Of a stretch of 64,000 bases of DNA, positions 45,138 to 52,412 are shown one piece after another. Position 1 is the stretch's first letter. Each line of letters starts with the position of its first letter. Origin of the DNA: Sphingobium sp. YR768 (GTDB lineage Bacteria > Pseudomonadota > Alphaproteobacteria > Sphingomonadales > Sphingomonadaceae). The stretch covers positions 1 to 64,000 of the forward strand of contig NZ_FOGE01000002.1 of the NCBI RefSeq assembly GCF_900111125.1. The letters are read 5' to 3'. The notes under the pieces were generated by a model, which made no database searches, had not been told where the DNA came from, and saw nothing but the letters and a program-made list of their open reading frames with translations. Both the position numbers and the translations under genes were made by a program.

Positions 45138-46337
45138 TTAGCCCAGCTTGATGACAGTTGCGCGACGGCGCGGCGCGACGGTTTCGGCGTAGAGGCTGGC
45201 CATCGGCTCATCCGACACTTCGATCGTCGATTCCGACGTGAAGCCGTTGAAGCCGGTGCGCATCGCCGCGCCATATGCGCCGAGCATGCCGATTTCGATA
45301 TAGTCGCCGACCTTCACGTCGTCAGGGAGCATGAAGGGGCCGACCATATGGTCCATATCGTCGCAGGTCGGGCCATAAAAGGAGAAAGCCGTCATCTCCT
45401 CCTCGCTCTCATCCTCACGCAGCAAAGCCACGGGGAAGCGCCAGCCGATATGCGCGGCATCGAACAATGCGCCATAAGCGCCGTCGTTGATATAAAGTTC
45501 GGTCCCGCGGCGGCGTTCGACGCGCACGATGATTGAACTATATTCCGCCGACAGCGCACGGCCGGGTTCGCACCACAGTTCCGACGAATAGCTGACCGGC
45601 AGGCTTTCGAAACCACGATGGATCGCTTCGAAATAATTTTCGAGCGCGACCGGCTCCATGCCCGGATAGATGGACGGGAAGCCGCCGCCGACATCGATGA
45701 TGTCGACCGTGACGGCCGCGTCCACGATGGCGGCGCGCACGCGCTCGATCGCATCGCTATAGGCCTGCGGGCTCATCGCCTGGCTGCCGACATGGAAGCA
45801 GATGCCCAGCGCATCGGCGGCCTGACGAGTAGCCATCAGCAGTTCGCGGGTTTCGCCCAGTTCCGCGCCGAATTTCGACGCGAGGCTGAGTTCCGAATGT
45901 TCGGACGACACGCGCAGACGCACGCACAGCTCCAGATCGGTCGCATCGCCTGTGGCGCGCATGATCTTTTCCAGCTCCTCGATCGTGTCGAGCGAGAAGG
46001 TGCGCACGCCATAATCATGATAAGCCAGCGCAATCGCTTCCTCGGCCTTGACCGGGTGCATGAAGCACAGCTTGACATCATCTTCACCAGCCAGCGTCTC
46101 GGCGACCAGGCGCACTTCCGCGATCGAGGCCACGTCGAAATGCGTGATGCCCGATGCGTACAGCGTGCGGATCAGATCAGGAGATGGGTTCGCCTTGACC
46201 GCATAGAGCGAGCGACCCGGAAACTTCTCCGTAAAGAAGCGGGCGGCCCGAGCGGCGGCTTCGGGGCGAATCAGCGTTACCGGTGCTGCCGGTGTGAGGG
46301 TGGTCGCTACCCCCAGCGCGCTAGGATGCTTGTGCAA
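45138..46337 (-). CDS. Ornithine decarboxylase, PLP-dependent fold type III
   Basis: Makes putrescine from ornithine (possibly cadaverine from lysine). The 399-residue protein has PLP-binding Lys48 (LYAVKANPSPD), HVGSQ, DVGGGFPS, EPGRALSAE and the active-site Cys in YGPTCDDMDHM. The start is the TTG at 46337, eight bases after a perfect GGAGGT; it gives the N-terminus MHKHPSALGV, whereas upstream codons give unrelated sequence. Its leader has a promoter, a terminator hairpin and a Shine-Dalgarno-sequestering helix. Together with the two genes upstream it completes a spermidine pathway. Confidence 0.94.
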   Translation of the reverse strand: MHKHPSALGVATTLTPAAPVTLIRPEAAARAARFFTEKFPGRSLYAVKANPSPDLIRTLYASGITHFDVASIAEVRLVAETLAGEDDVKLCFMHPVKAEEAIALAYHDYGVRTFSLDTIEELEKIMRATGDATDLELCVRLRVSSEHSELSLASKFGAELGETRELLMATRQAADALGICFHVGSQAMSPQAYSDAIERVRAAIVDAAVTVDIIDVGGGFPSIYPGMEPVALENYFEAIHRGFESLPVSYSSELWCEPGRALSAEYSSIIVRVERRRGTELYINDGAYGALFDAAHIGWRFPVALLREDESEEEMTAFSFYGPTCDDMDHMVGPFMLPDDVKVGDYIEIGMLGAYGAAMRTGFNGFTSESTIEVSDEPMASLYAETVAPRRRATVIKLG

Positions 46338-46396
46338 TTCAAGGGACCTCCAGTGTAGTTCAGGGCGAAAAAGCTGCCTTGCGGTGGAAGTCCCAT
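46307..46396 (-). CDS. Candidate 29-codon upstream reading frame overlapping the decarboxylase start
   Basis: A frame opens at ATG 46396, about ten bases after the predicted transcript start, and ends at TAG 46307, 28 bases inside the decarboxylase gene. It encodes MGLPPQGSFFALNYTGGP followed by eleven more residues. Codons 2-4 are the anti-Shine-Dalgarno strand, and the decarboxylase ribosome site lies inside codons 14-18, so its translation would remodel the leader. There is no Shine-Dalgarno sequence, so initiation would be leaderless-like. It resembles in principle the SpeFL leader of enterobacteria. Unproven. Confidence 0.35.
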   Translation of the reverse strand: MGLPPQGSFFALNYTGGPLNCTSILARWG

Positions 46397-46405
46397 GGGG
46401 CAGCG
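46338..46405 (-). promoter_or_regulatory. Regulatory leader of ornithine decarboxylase (speF-motif-like)
   Basis: Two competing structures are visible on the minus strand. One is a terminator: GCUGCC (46404-46399) pairs with GGCAGC (46378-46373), followed by five U. The other is a 10-bp helix pairing GGGACUUCCA (46394-46385), which lies in the terminator loop, with UGGAGGUCCC (46352-46343), which contains the ribosome site. Alphaproteobacterial ornithine decarboxylase genes are known to carry the conserved speF RNA motif; whether this leader matches it was not tested. Confidence 0.65.
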
Positions 46406-46412
46406 GACGGTC

Positions 46413-46441
46413 GATATATGCGGAGGGGTCCCCCCTGTAAA
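46413..46441 (-). promoter_or_regulatory. Sigma-70 type promoter of ornithine decarboxylase
   Basis: TTTACA (46441-46436) and TATATC (46418-46413) with an exact 17-base spacer on the minus strand. The predicted start near 46406 places the terminator hairpin at the very 5' end of the message. Confidence 0.65.
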
Positions 46442-46525
46442 GCACGCATCTGAAATTTGTTGCGCACCCTGCTACGAAACGTGCGTGAGCCTGGGTGGGG
46501 TGTTGAAAAGAAACGAGATTTCGGC

Positions 46526-46549
46526 CGGGCGGAAGATGCTTTCCGCCCG
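46526..46549. repeat. 9-bp perfect hairpin after the carboxyspermidine decarboxylase gene
   Basis: CGGGCGGAA (46526-46534) and its complement (46541-46549) enclose six bases. It lies 37 bp after the stop of the decarboxylase gene at 46586. No U-run follows on that strand, so termination would need Rho or be leaky. Confidence 0.6.
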
Positions 46550-46585
46550 ATTAACGCAGGCAATCATGCGCCTGCGCGATCAAAC

Positions 46586-47758
46586 TCAGGATAGCCGAGT
46601 CTTAAAATCGTCATATGAAAAGGATCGGATTTCCGTGAGTTGGTCAGATTCGGAATTCCAGAGCCAGATGGCGGGCAGGGGCACGCCGTTGAAAGTGTTG
46701 GTCTTCACCATCGAATAATGGGCCTGATCCAGGAAGGCGATACGCGCGCCGGGTTCCGCCCCGCCGGGGATGCGATAATCGCCGATGATGTCGCCCGCGA
46801 GGCAGGAGGGACCGCCAAGGCGCGTGACGGGGCCTTCCTCCGGCTCATGCAGCATCGCCGGGCGATAGGGCGCCTCGATCACGTCGGGCATGTGGCAGGT
46901 GGCGCTGATGTCGGTGATGGCGACGGGCATGCCATTGTCGATCACGTCGAGGATTTCGCCGATCAGGATGCCCGCATCGAGCGCCATCGCCTCGCCCGGT
47001 TCGATATAGAGTTCAAGATCGGTCTGCGCCTTGATCCGCTGAAGGAAGGCGATGAGGTCGTCAATCTGGTAATCGGCGCGGGTGACATGATGGCCGCCGC
47101 CGAAATTCAGCCATTTGAGGCCGCCGACATGGGGTATGACAAAGGGTTCGATCGCCGCCCAGGTGCGTTCGAGCGGCAGGAAATCCTGTTCGCACAGATT
47201 ATGGACATGCAGGCCGTCGACGCCGTCCAGATGTTCGGGGCGAAGCTGGTTCACCGGGAAGCCGAGGCGGCTATGCGGCTGCGACGGATCATATTTGGGC
47301 ACCTCACCCTCCGGGTGGAGGGGATTGAGGCGCAGGCCGATGTCGAACAGGCGGCCGTCGGCGCGGGCGGCGTCGATCACTGGCTTCATGCGGGCGATCT
47401 GGCCGGGGCTGTTGAAGATGACATGATCGGAAATCTTGAGGATTTCAGCCAGATCGGCAGGCTTGTAAGCGGCGCAATAGGTCGCCACTTCGCCCTGATA
47501 TTCCTCCCGGCCAAGGCGCGCTTCATAGATGCCGGAGGCGCAGACGCCGTCCAGATATTCGCCCAGCACGGGGCCGAGCGACCACATCGAGAAAGCCTTG
47601 AGCGCCCCCAGCACCTTGATCCCGGCGCGGTCGCCAATGTCGCGCAGGACGGCGAGGTTCCGCCGCACCGCAGCCTCATCCACCACGAAGGCGGGTGAAG
47701 GGACGCGGTACAGATCGAAATGAGCGAAAGCGGCGGGATCGCCGGCGCGGGTTTCCAT
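46586..47758 (-). CDS. nspC: Carboxy(nor)spermidine decarboxylase
   Basis: Removes the carboxyl group from carboxyspermidine (or carboxynorspermidine) to give spermidine. The 390-residue PLP enzyme of alanine-racemase fold has the Lys in LGALKAFSMW, HVHNLCEQ, LNFGGGHHVT, IEPGEAM and ISATCHMPDV. The start at 47758 (METRAGDPAAF) is the family N-terminus. A family 3 repeat doublet lies 12 bp before its ATG, between it and its partner gene. Confidence 0.94.
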   Translation of the reverse strand: METRAGDPAAFAHFDLYRVPSPAFVVDEAAVRRNLAVLRDIGDRAGIKVLGALKAFSMWSLGPVLGEYLDGVCASGIYEARLGREEYQGEVATYCAAYKPADLAEILKISDHVIFNSPGQIARMKPVIDAARADGRLFDIGLRLNPLHPEGEVPKYDPSQPHSRLGFPVNQLRPEHLDGVDGLHVHNLCEQDFLPLERTWAAIEPFVIPHVGGLKWLNFGGGHHVTRADYQIDDLIAFLQRIKAQTDLELYIEPGEAMALDAGILIGEILDVIDNGMPVAITDISATCHMPDVIEAPYRPAMLHEPEEGPVTRLGGPSCLAGDIIGDYRIPGGAEPGARIAFLDQAHYSMVKTNTFNGVPLPAIWLWNSESDQLTEIRSFSYDDFKTRLS

Positions 47759-47769
47759 GAAAATATACT

Positions 47770-47848
47770 CCGTGCTCCTGCGGACGCAGGAGCCTAGGGC
47801 GCCAAACGCAGCGCCCGGAACCCTGGGCTCCTGCTTTCGCAGGAGCAC
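47770..47848. repeat. Palindromic repeat doublet, family 3
   Basis: Two hairpins with identical stem GCTCCTGC/GCAGGAGC and different loops (ggac at left, tttc at right) form an inverted pair, 47770-47793 and 47825-47848. The centre contains a further GGGCGC/GCGCCC palindrome. It occupies nearly the whole 97-bp gap between the two polyamine genes. Confidence 0.9.
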
Positions 47849-47855
47849 ATTGATT

Positions 47856-49061
47856 TTAGAACGCCAGCGGCGCGTCCAGTTCCTTCACCTGCCAGGGCAG
47901 GCCATGCTTATTGAGCATGTCCATGAAGGGATCGGGATCGAACTGCTCGATGTTGAACACGCCTTCCCCTTTCCACGCGCCGGTCAGCATCATCGCCGCA
48001 CCGATCATCGCCGGGACGCCGGTGGTGTAGCTGACCGCCTGATTGCCGGTTTCGGCATAGGCTTCCTCATGGTCGCAGATCTGGTAGACATAGACGGTCT
48101 TTTGCTGGCCATCCTTCTGGCCAGTGGCAATGTCGCCGATATTGGTCTTGCCCTTGGTGGTCGAACCCAGGCTCGACGGTTCGGGCAGTACGGCCTTCAG
48201 GAACTGAAGCGGGATGATTTCCTGGCCATTATAGATGACTGGGTCAATCCGGGTCATGCCGACATTCTGGAGCACTTCGAGATGCTTCAGATATGCGTCG
48301 CCGAACGTCATCCAGAAGCGGATGCGTTTGATTTCGGGATAGAATTTCGCGAGCGATTCCAGTTCCTCATGATACATGAGGTACATATTCTTGGGGCCAA
48401 CCTGATCGAAGTCGAAGCTCTGTTTGTGGCTGAGGGCCGGTCCTTCGACCCATTCGCCATCGGCCCAGTGACGCGACGGAGCGGTCACTTCGCGGATGTT
48501 GATTTCCGGGTTGAAGTTGGTGGCGAAATGCTGGCCATGGTCGCCACCATTGCAATCGAGAATGTCGAGCGTGTCGATCGTGTCGAGCAGATGCTTCTTG
48601 ATATAGGAGGCGAACACGCTGGTCACGCCGGGGTCGAAGCCCGAGCCCAGCAGTGCCATGATGCCGGCTTCCTTGAAGCGTTCCTGATAGGCCCACTGCC
48701 AGCTATATTCGAACTTGGGCGTGTCGCGCGGTTCGTAGTTCGCGGTGTCGAGATAGTCGGTTTTGGTCGCGAGGCAGGCGTCCATGATCGCCAGATCCTG
48801 ATAGGGCAAAGCGAGGTTCACGACCAGCTTGGGCTGCACCTTCTGGATGAGCGCGATTGTCTCCTCGACATTGTCGGCGTCGACCTGCGCCACGTCGATG
48901 TCCACGCCGACCAGCGCCTTGACCGATTCGGCAACCTTTTCGCAGCTCACGATTCGACGGCTGGCCAGCGTGATATGGCTGAAAATATCGGGATTCATCG
49001 CCATCTTGTGGACCGCGACGGAACCGACGCCGCCTGCGCCGATGACCAGAACCTTGCTCAA
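47856..49061 (-). CDS. Carboxy(nor)spermidine dehydrogenase, saccharopine dehydrogenase family
   Basis: Condenses aspartate semialdehyde with putrescine (or diaminopropane) and reduces the Schiff base with NADPH to carboxyspermidine. The 401-residue protein starts with the Rossmann motif VLVIGAGGVGSVAVHK and has LALPYQDLAIMDACL, GSGFDPGVTSVF and CNGGDHGQHFATNF, as in this branch rather than lysine-biosynthetic enzymes. First gene of the pair with nspC. Promoter expected in 49062-49150. Confidence 0.92.
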   Translation of the reverse strand: MSKVLVIGAGGVGSVAVHKMAMNPDIFSHITLASRRIVSCEKVAESVKALVGVDIDVAQVDADNVEETIALIQKVQPKLVVNLALPYQDLAIMDACLATKTDYLDTANYEPRDTPKFEYSWQWAYQERFKEAGIMALLGSGFDPGVTSVFASYIKKHLLDTIDTLDILDCNGGDHGQHFATNFNPEINIREVTAPSRHWADGEWVEGPALSHKQSFDFDQVGPKNMYLMYHEELESLAKFYPEIKRIRFWMTFGDAYLKHLEVLQNVGMTRIDPVIYNGQEIIPLQFLKAVLPEPSSLGSTTKGKTNIGDIATGQKDGQQKTVYVYQICDHEEAYAETGNQAVSYTTGVPAMIGAAMMLTGAWKGEGVFNIEQFDPDPFMDMLNKHGLPWQVKELDAPLAF

Positions 49062-49157
49062 TTCAACTGCTCCATATCTATGGTCGCGCCAGACGCGCGA
49101 AAGCGCCCATATAGGGACGTCTCGTGACAGCGCAAAGTCAGAGTTGTCTCTGTTGCT

Positions 49158-49217
49158 GAGCCTGATTCACGCTTTCAGCAGAAGCGCAATGCGCTTCTGC
49201 TTCCAACGATCAGGCTC
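49158..49217. repeat. Nested palindrome at the 3' end of the GFA gene
   Basis: An inner perfect 10-bp hairpin (49178-49187 / 49191-49200, loop AAT) sits inside an outer 9-bp pair (GAGCCTGAT 49158-49166 / 49209-49217). The outer arm reaches into the stop codon of the GFA gene. No U-run follows on either strand. Confidence 0.75.
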
Positions 49218-49563
49218 AGAAGCTGGCCCCGTCGACCTTCGTGATGGCCAGCGTATCGATATCGACCGAGGGCACGCAGCGCAGGTTGATCGCGCGCATC
49301 TCGCCCTGCGGCGACTTGCCGAGCGCGAAAGGCTCCGTCCCGCAGGTCTTGCAGAATTGATGCGTGATATTGTGCTTGTAGAAGAGATAGTCGGTGAGTT
49401 GATCCGCGCCGCTGTCCAGCGCGAACTGGTCCACGGGGACGAAGGTCAGGACGAAGCCCTTGCGGCTGCAATGGGAGCAGTTGCAGGCCATGCCTTCAGT
49501 CGGCGCGTCGGCGGCGACGCTGAATGTCACCGCGCCGCAATGGCAGCTTCCTTCATAGGCCAT
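49216..49563 (-). CDS. GFA (glutathione-dependent formaldehyde-activating) family protein
   Basis: A 115-residue zinc protein with the family cysteines: Cys7-x-Cys9, Cys27-x-Cys29-x2-Cys32 and a later CKTCG. The fold is that of Gfa/CENP-V. The activity of most members is unknown; the original glutathione-formaldehyde role is disputed. It lies 27 bp after the DNA ligase gene on the same strand and may be co-transcribed with it. Confidence 0.88.
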   Translation of the reverse strand: MAYEGSCHCGAVTFSVAADAPTEGMACNCSHCSRKGFVLTFVPVDQFALDSGADQLTDYLFYKHNITHQFCKTCGTEPFALGKSPQGEMRAINLRCVPSVDIDTLAITKVDGASF

Positions 49564-49590
49564 GTTCGTTCTCCTTTTGATCCTTATGGA

Positions 49591-51174
49591 TCAACTCACC
49601 AGCCGCTTCAATCCCTCGACCGTGTCGGCTTCCGCCGCGGGCTTGTCCTTGCGAATGCGGGCGATCCTTGGGAAGCGCATGGCGAGGGCGGATTTGTGGC
49701 GCTTGCTGTCGTGGATGCTGTCGAAGGCGACTTCCAGCACCAGCGTCTTTTCGACCTCGCGCACCGGGCCGAAACGGGCGACCGTGTTCTGGCGGACGAA
49801 GCGGTCGAGCCATTTTAACTCTTCGTCGGTAAAGCCGCTATAGGCCTTGCCCACCGGCAGCAGTTCGCCATCCTCCGTCCAGCAGCCAAACGTATAGTCC
49901 GAATAGAAGGAGGAGCGTTTGCCATGGCCGCGCTGAGCGTACATCATGATGCAATCGGCGGTCAGCGGATCGCGTTTCCATTTATACCAGAGCGCGGCCT
50001 TGCGCCCGGCGACATAGGGGCTGTCGCGGCGCTTCAGCATCACCCCCTCGATCGCGGCGTCGCGGGCGCCGGCGCGGATGTCGGCCAGTGTCTCGAAATC
50101 GGGGGCGTCGATCAGGGCTGACAGGTCGAAGCGATCGGGTGATAGCTGTGTCATATAGGCTTCCAGCCGGATGCGGCGCTGCTCCCAAGGGAGGGCGCGC
50201 AGGTCTTCGTCGCCCTCGATCAGCAGATCGTAGAGGCGGACGAAGGCGGGATAGTCGGCCATCATCTTCGCGCTGACGGCCTTGCGGCCGAGACGCTGTT
50301 GCAGGGCGTTGAAGCTGGCGGCCTCTCCCCCTTGCGCATCGCCCTTCACCAGCAGTTCGCCGTCCAGAACGGCATGGCCGGTGAAGGCCTGCGCGATTTC
50401 GGGGAAGCTGCCCGATATGTCATCGCCCGCGCGGCTGTAGAGGCGGGTTTCCTTGCCCGTGCCGACGATCTGGATGCGGATGCCGTCCCATTTCCATTCT
50501 GCGGCATAATCGGTGAGGTCGACGCTGTCCGACTCCAGCGGATGGGCGAGCATGAAGGGGCGGAAATAGGGTGTGCCTTCGGGATCGGGGCGGGCGCTGC
50601 GGCCCTCCGCCCAGTCGAACAGGGCAGCGTAAGGCGGGGCGAGCGCGTGCCAGACCTGCTCCACGTCGTCGACATCGAGGCCGAAGGCCTGCGCGAAGCC
50701 GGTCTTGGCGAGCCGGGCGGAAATGCCGACGCGCAGGCCGCCGGTGGCGAGCTTCAGCAGGGCAAAGCGGCCCGAGGCGTCGAGATGGTCCATCATCTGC
50801 GCCAGTGCATCAGGCGCGGCGGCGCGGCTGACATTGTGAAGCCGGTCGATAACGGCGGAGAGGCTGAGCGAGCCGTCGTCCAGTTCGGCGGGCTGTTCTT
50901 CGGGCTTGGGCCAGAGCAGCGCGACGGTTTCGGCAAGGTCGCCGACATAGTCGCGGCTCATTTCATAGAGGATAGGATCGGTGCGAGCGCGGATCATCTC
51001 GCCGATGGCGGAGGCTTTGACGGCCTTGAGGTCGAGATTGCCGGTCAAGGCTGCGAGCGCCCAGCCGCGATCCGGATCGGGCGCTTCGCGCATATAGGCA
51101 GCGATCAGCGCCAGCTTGCCGTTGCGCGAGCGAGTGTAGACCAGGCCGTCGAGCAGTTGGGAGAATTGCCTCAT
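49591..51174 (-). CDS. ATP-dependent DNA ligase of the ligase-associated damage-response group
   Basis: A 527-residue ligase with an N-terminal DNA-binding domain (to about 205), nucleotidyltransferase domain with adenylated Lys228 (EWKWDGIR), EGVMLKRRDSPY, and an OB domain with LVLEVAFDSIHDS. This matches the bacterial group often annotated as cisplatin damage response ligase, which is genetically linked to an exonuclease, a DEXH helicase and the PdeM phosphoesterase. Only the exonuclease is present here. Start 51174 (MRQFSQLLDGL). Confidence 0.92.
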   Translation of the reverse strand: MRQFSQLLDGLVYTRSRNGKLALIAAYMREAPDPDRGWALAALTGNLDLKAVKASAIGEMIRARTDPILYEMSRDYVGDLAETVALLWPKPEEQPAELDDGSLSLSAVIDRLHNVSRAAAPDALAQMMDHLDASGRFALLKLATGGLRVGISARLAKTGFAQAFGLDVDDVEQVWHALAPPYAALFDWAEGRSARPDPEGTPYFRPFMLAHPLESDSVDLTDYAAEWKWDGIRIQIVGTGKETRLYSRAGDDISGSFPEIAQAFTGHAVLDGELLVKGDAQGGEAASFNALQQRLGRKAVSAKMMADYPAFVRLYDLLIEGDEDLRALPWEQRRIRLEAYMTQLSPDRFDLSALIDAPDFETLADIRAGARDAAIEGVMLKRRDSPYVAGRKAALWYKWKRDPLTADCIMMYAQRGHGKRSSFYSDYTFGCWTEDGELLPVGKAYSGFTDEELKWLDRFVRQNTVARFGPVREVEKTLVLEVAFDSIHDSKRHKSALAMRFPRIARIRKDKPAAEADTVEGLKRLVS

Positions 51175-51187
51175 GATCCGCCCCCAC

Positions 51188-51267
51188 CGTGCTCCTGCGA
51201 AGGCAGGAGCCCAGAGTTCCGGACGCTGCGTTTGTCGCCCTGGGCTCCTGCCTTCGCAGGAGCACGG
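51188..51267. repeat. Palindromic repeat doublet, family 3
   Basis: Same hairpin stem GCTCCTGC/GCAGGAGC as at 47770-47848, loops gaag and cttc, units 51188-51212 and 51242-51267. It lies between the exonuclease and ligase genes, 14 bp before the ligase ATG, almost the same placement as the other copy. Confidence 0.9.
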
Positions 51268-51289
51268 AGTGCGTGGACAATAAAGTGCA

Positions 51290-52282
51290 TCACCCCTCAT
51301 CCTCCTCTTCACGCCCCACCAGCGCCAGCGCGCGGGCGCGGATCTGGTGGGTCATGCACCAGTGGAGCAGGGCCTCCTCCCGCCCATGGGTGATCCATGT
51401 TTCGTTGGGCGCGACCTCCCGGATGGTGTCGGTCAGTTCGTCCCAGTCGGCATGGTCGGATATCACCAGCGGCAGTTCCACATTCTTCTGCCGCGCGCGT
51501 TGCCGCACCCGCATCCAGCCGGACGCCATCGCGGTGATCGGATCGGGCAGACGGCGGCTCCAGCGGTCGTTGAGCGCAGAGGGCGGCGAGACGACGATAT
51601 GGCCCCGCATCTCCTTTGCCGCCACACCGGTCGCGGGGCGCAACTCGCCCATGTCGATGCCGAAATCCTGATAGAGGGCGCACATGCGTTCCAGCGCGCC
51701 ATGGATATAGATGGGCGCCTGATGCCCCCGCGCCCGCAATTCGCAGATCACCCGCTGCGCCTTGCCCAGCGCATAGGCGCCCACCAAAATACAGCGATCG
51801 GGATTGGCGTGCAGCGCGGTCAGAAGGCGATCCATTTCGCTGCGGGTATCGGGGTGGCGGAAGACCGGCAGGCCGAACGTCGCCTCCGTCACGAAGATAT
51901 CGCACGGCACCGGTTCGAACGGCAGGCAGGTCGGATCGGACCGACGCTTGTAATCGCCCGTCACGACGACCCGCTCGTCAGCATGCTCCAGAACGATCTG
52001 CGCCGATCCCAAAACATGGCCGGCGGGGACATAGCGGATCGTGACCCCGCCCAGCCTGATTTCCTCCCCATAGCCGACCGCCGTACCGCTGGCCGTGCCA
52101 TAGCGCAGGCCCATGATCGCCAGCGTCTCCCGCGTGGCCCACACATGGCCATGGCCGCCACGCGCATGATCGGCATGGCCATGCGTCACCAGCGCGCGCT
52201 CCTGCGGCAGCGACGGGTCGATCCACGCATCGGCGGGGCGGACATAGATGCCGGTGGGGTGCGGTTCGATCCAATGGGCCAT
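51290..52282 (-). CDS. Ligase-associated DNA damage response exonuclease (metallo-beta-lactamase fold)
   Basis: A 330-residue nuclease of the SNM1/CPSF-like beta-CASP group. Metal motif His34-Gly-His-Ala-Asp38-His39 (VTHGHADHARGGHG), then VTGDYK, FVTEATFG and a C-terminal ISDHADW and THG. It processes ends for the adjacent ligase. I take the ATG at 52282; an in-frame ATG at 52330 would add a Pro-rich 16-residue leader. It diverges from btaA with overlapping control regions of about 130 bp. Confidence 0.9.
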   Translation of the reverse strand: MAHWIEPHPTGIYVRPADAWIDPSLPQERALVTHGHADHARGGHGHVWATRETLAIMGLRYGTASGTAVGYGEEIRLGGVTIRYVPAGHVLGSAQIVLEHADERVVVTGDYKRRSDPTCLPFEPVPCDIFVTEATFGLPVFRHPDTRSEMDRLLTALHANPDRCILVGAYALGKAQRVICELRARGHQAPIYIHGALERMCALYQDFGIDMGELRPATGVAAKEMRGHIVVSPPSALNDRWSRRLPDPITAMASGWMRVRQRARQKNVELPLVISDHADWDELTDTIREVAPNETWITHGREEALLHWCMTHQIRARALALVGREEEDEG

Positions 52283-52412
52283 AGGTGCAGAAGATGGGAG
52301 AGGCGGTCGCGGTTCCGCAAGGGGAGTCATCGCCCCGTCATCGCCCGGTCATGGCGGTGACATGCCATTGCCCTATCGGCGCGCCAACGACCCGGCAGCG
52401 AGGAGTGCGCCC

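Noticed and set aside
46526..46549. Hairpin as intrinsic terminator of the carboxyspermidine decarboxylase gene
   Set aside because: The stem is perfect, but no U-run follows on the gene's strand.
16977..51267. Palindromic doublets as CRISPR repeats
   Set aside because: Units occur in inverted pairs, not regularly spaced direct arrays; there are no spacers and no cas genes.
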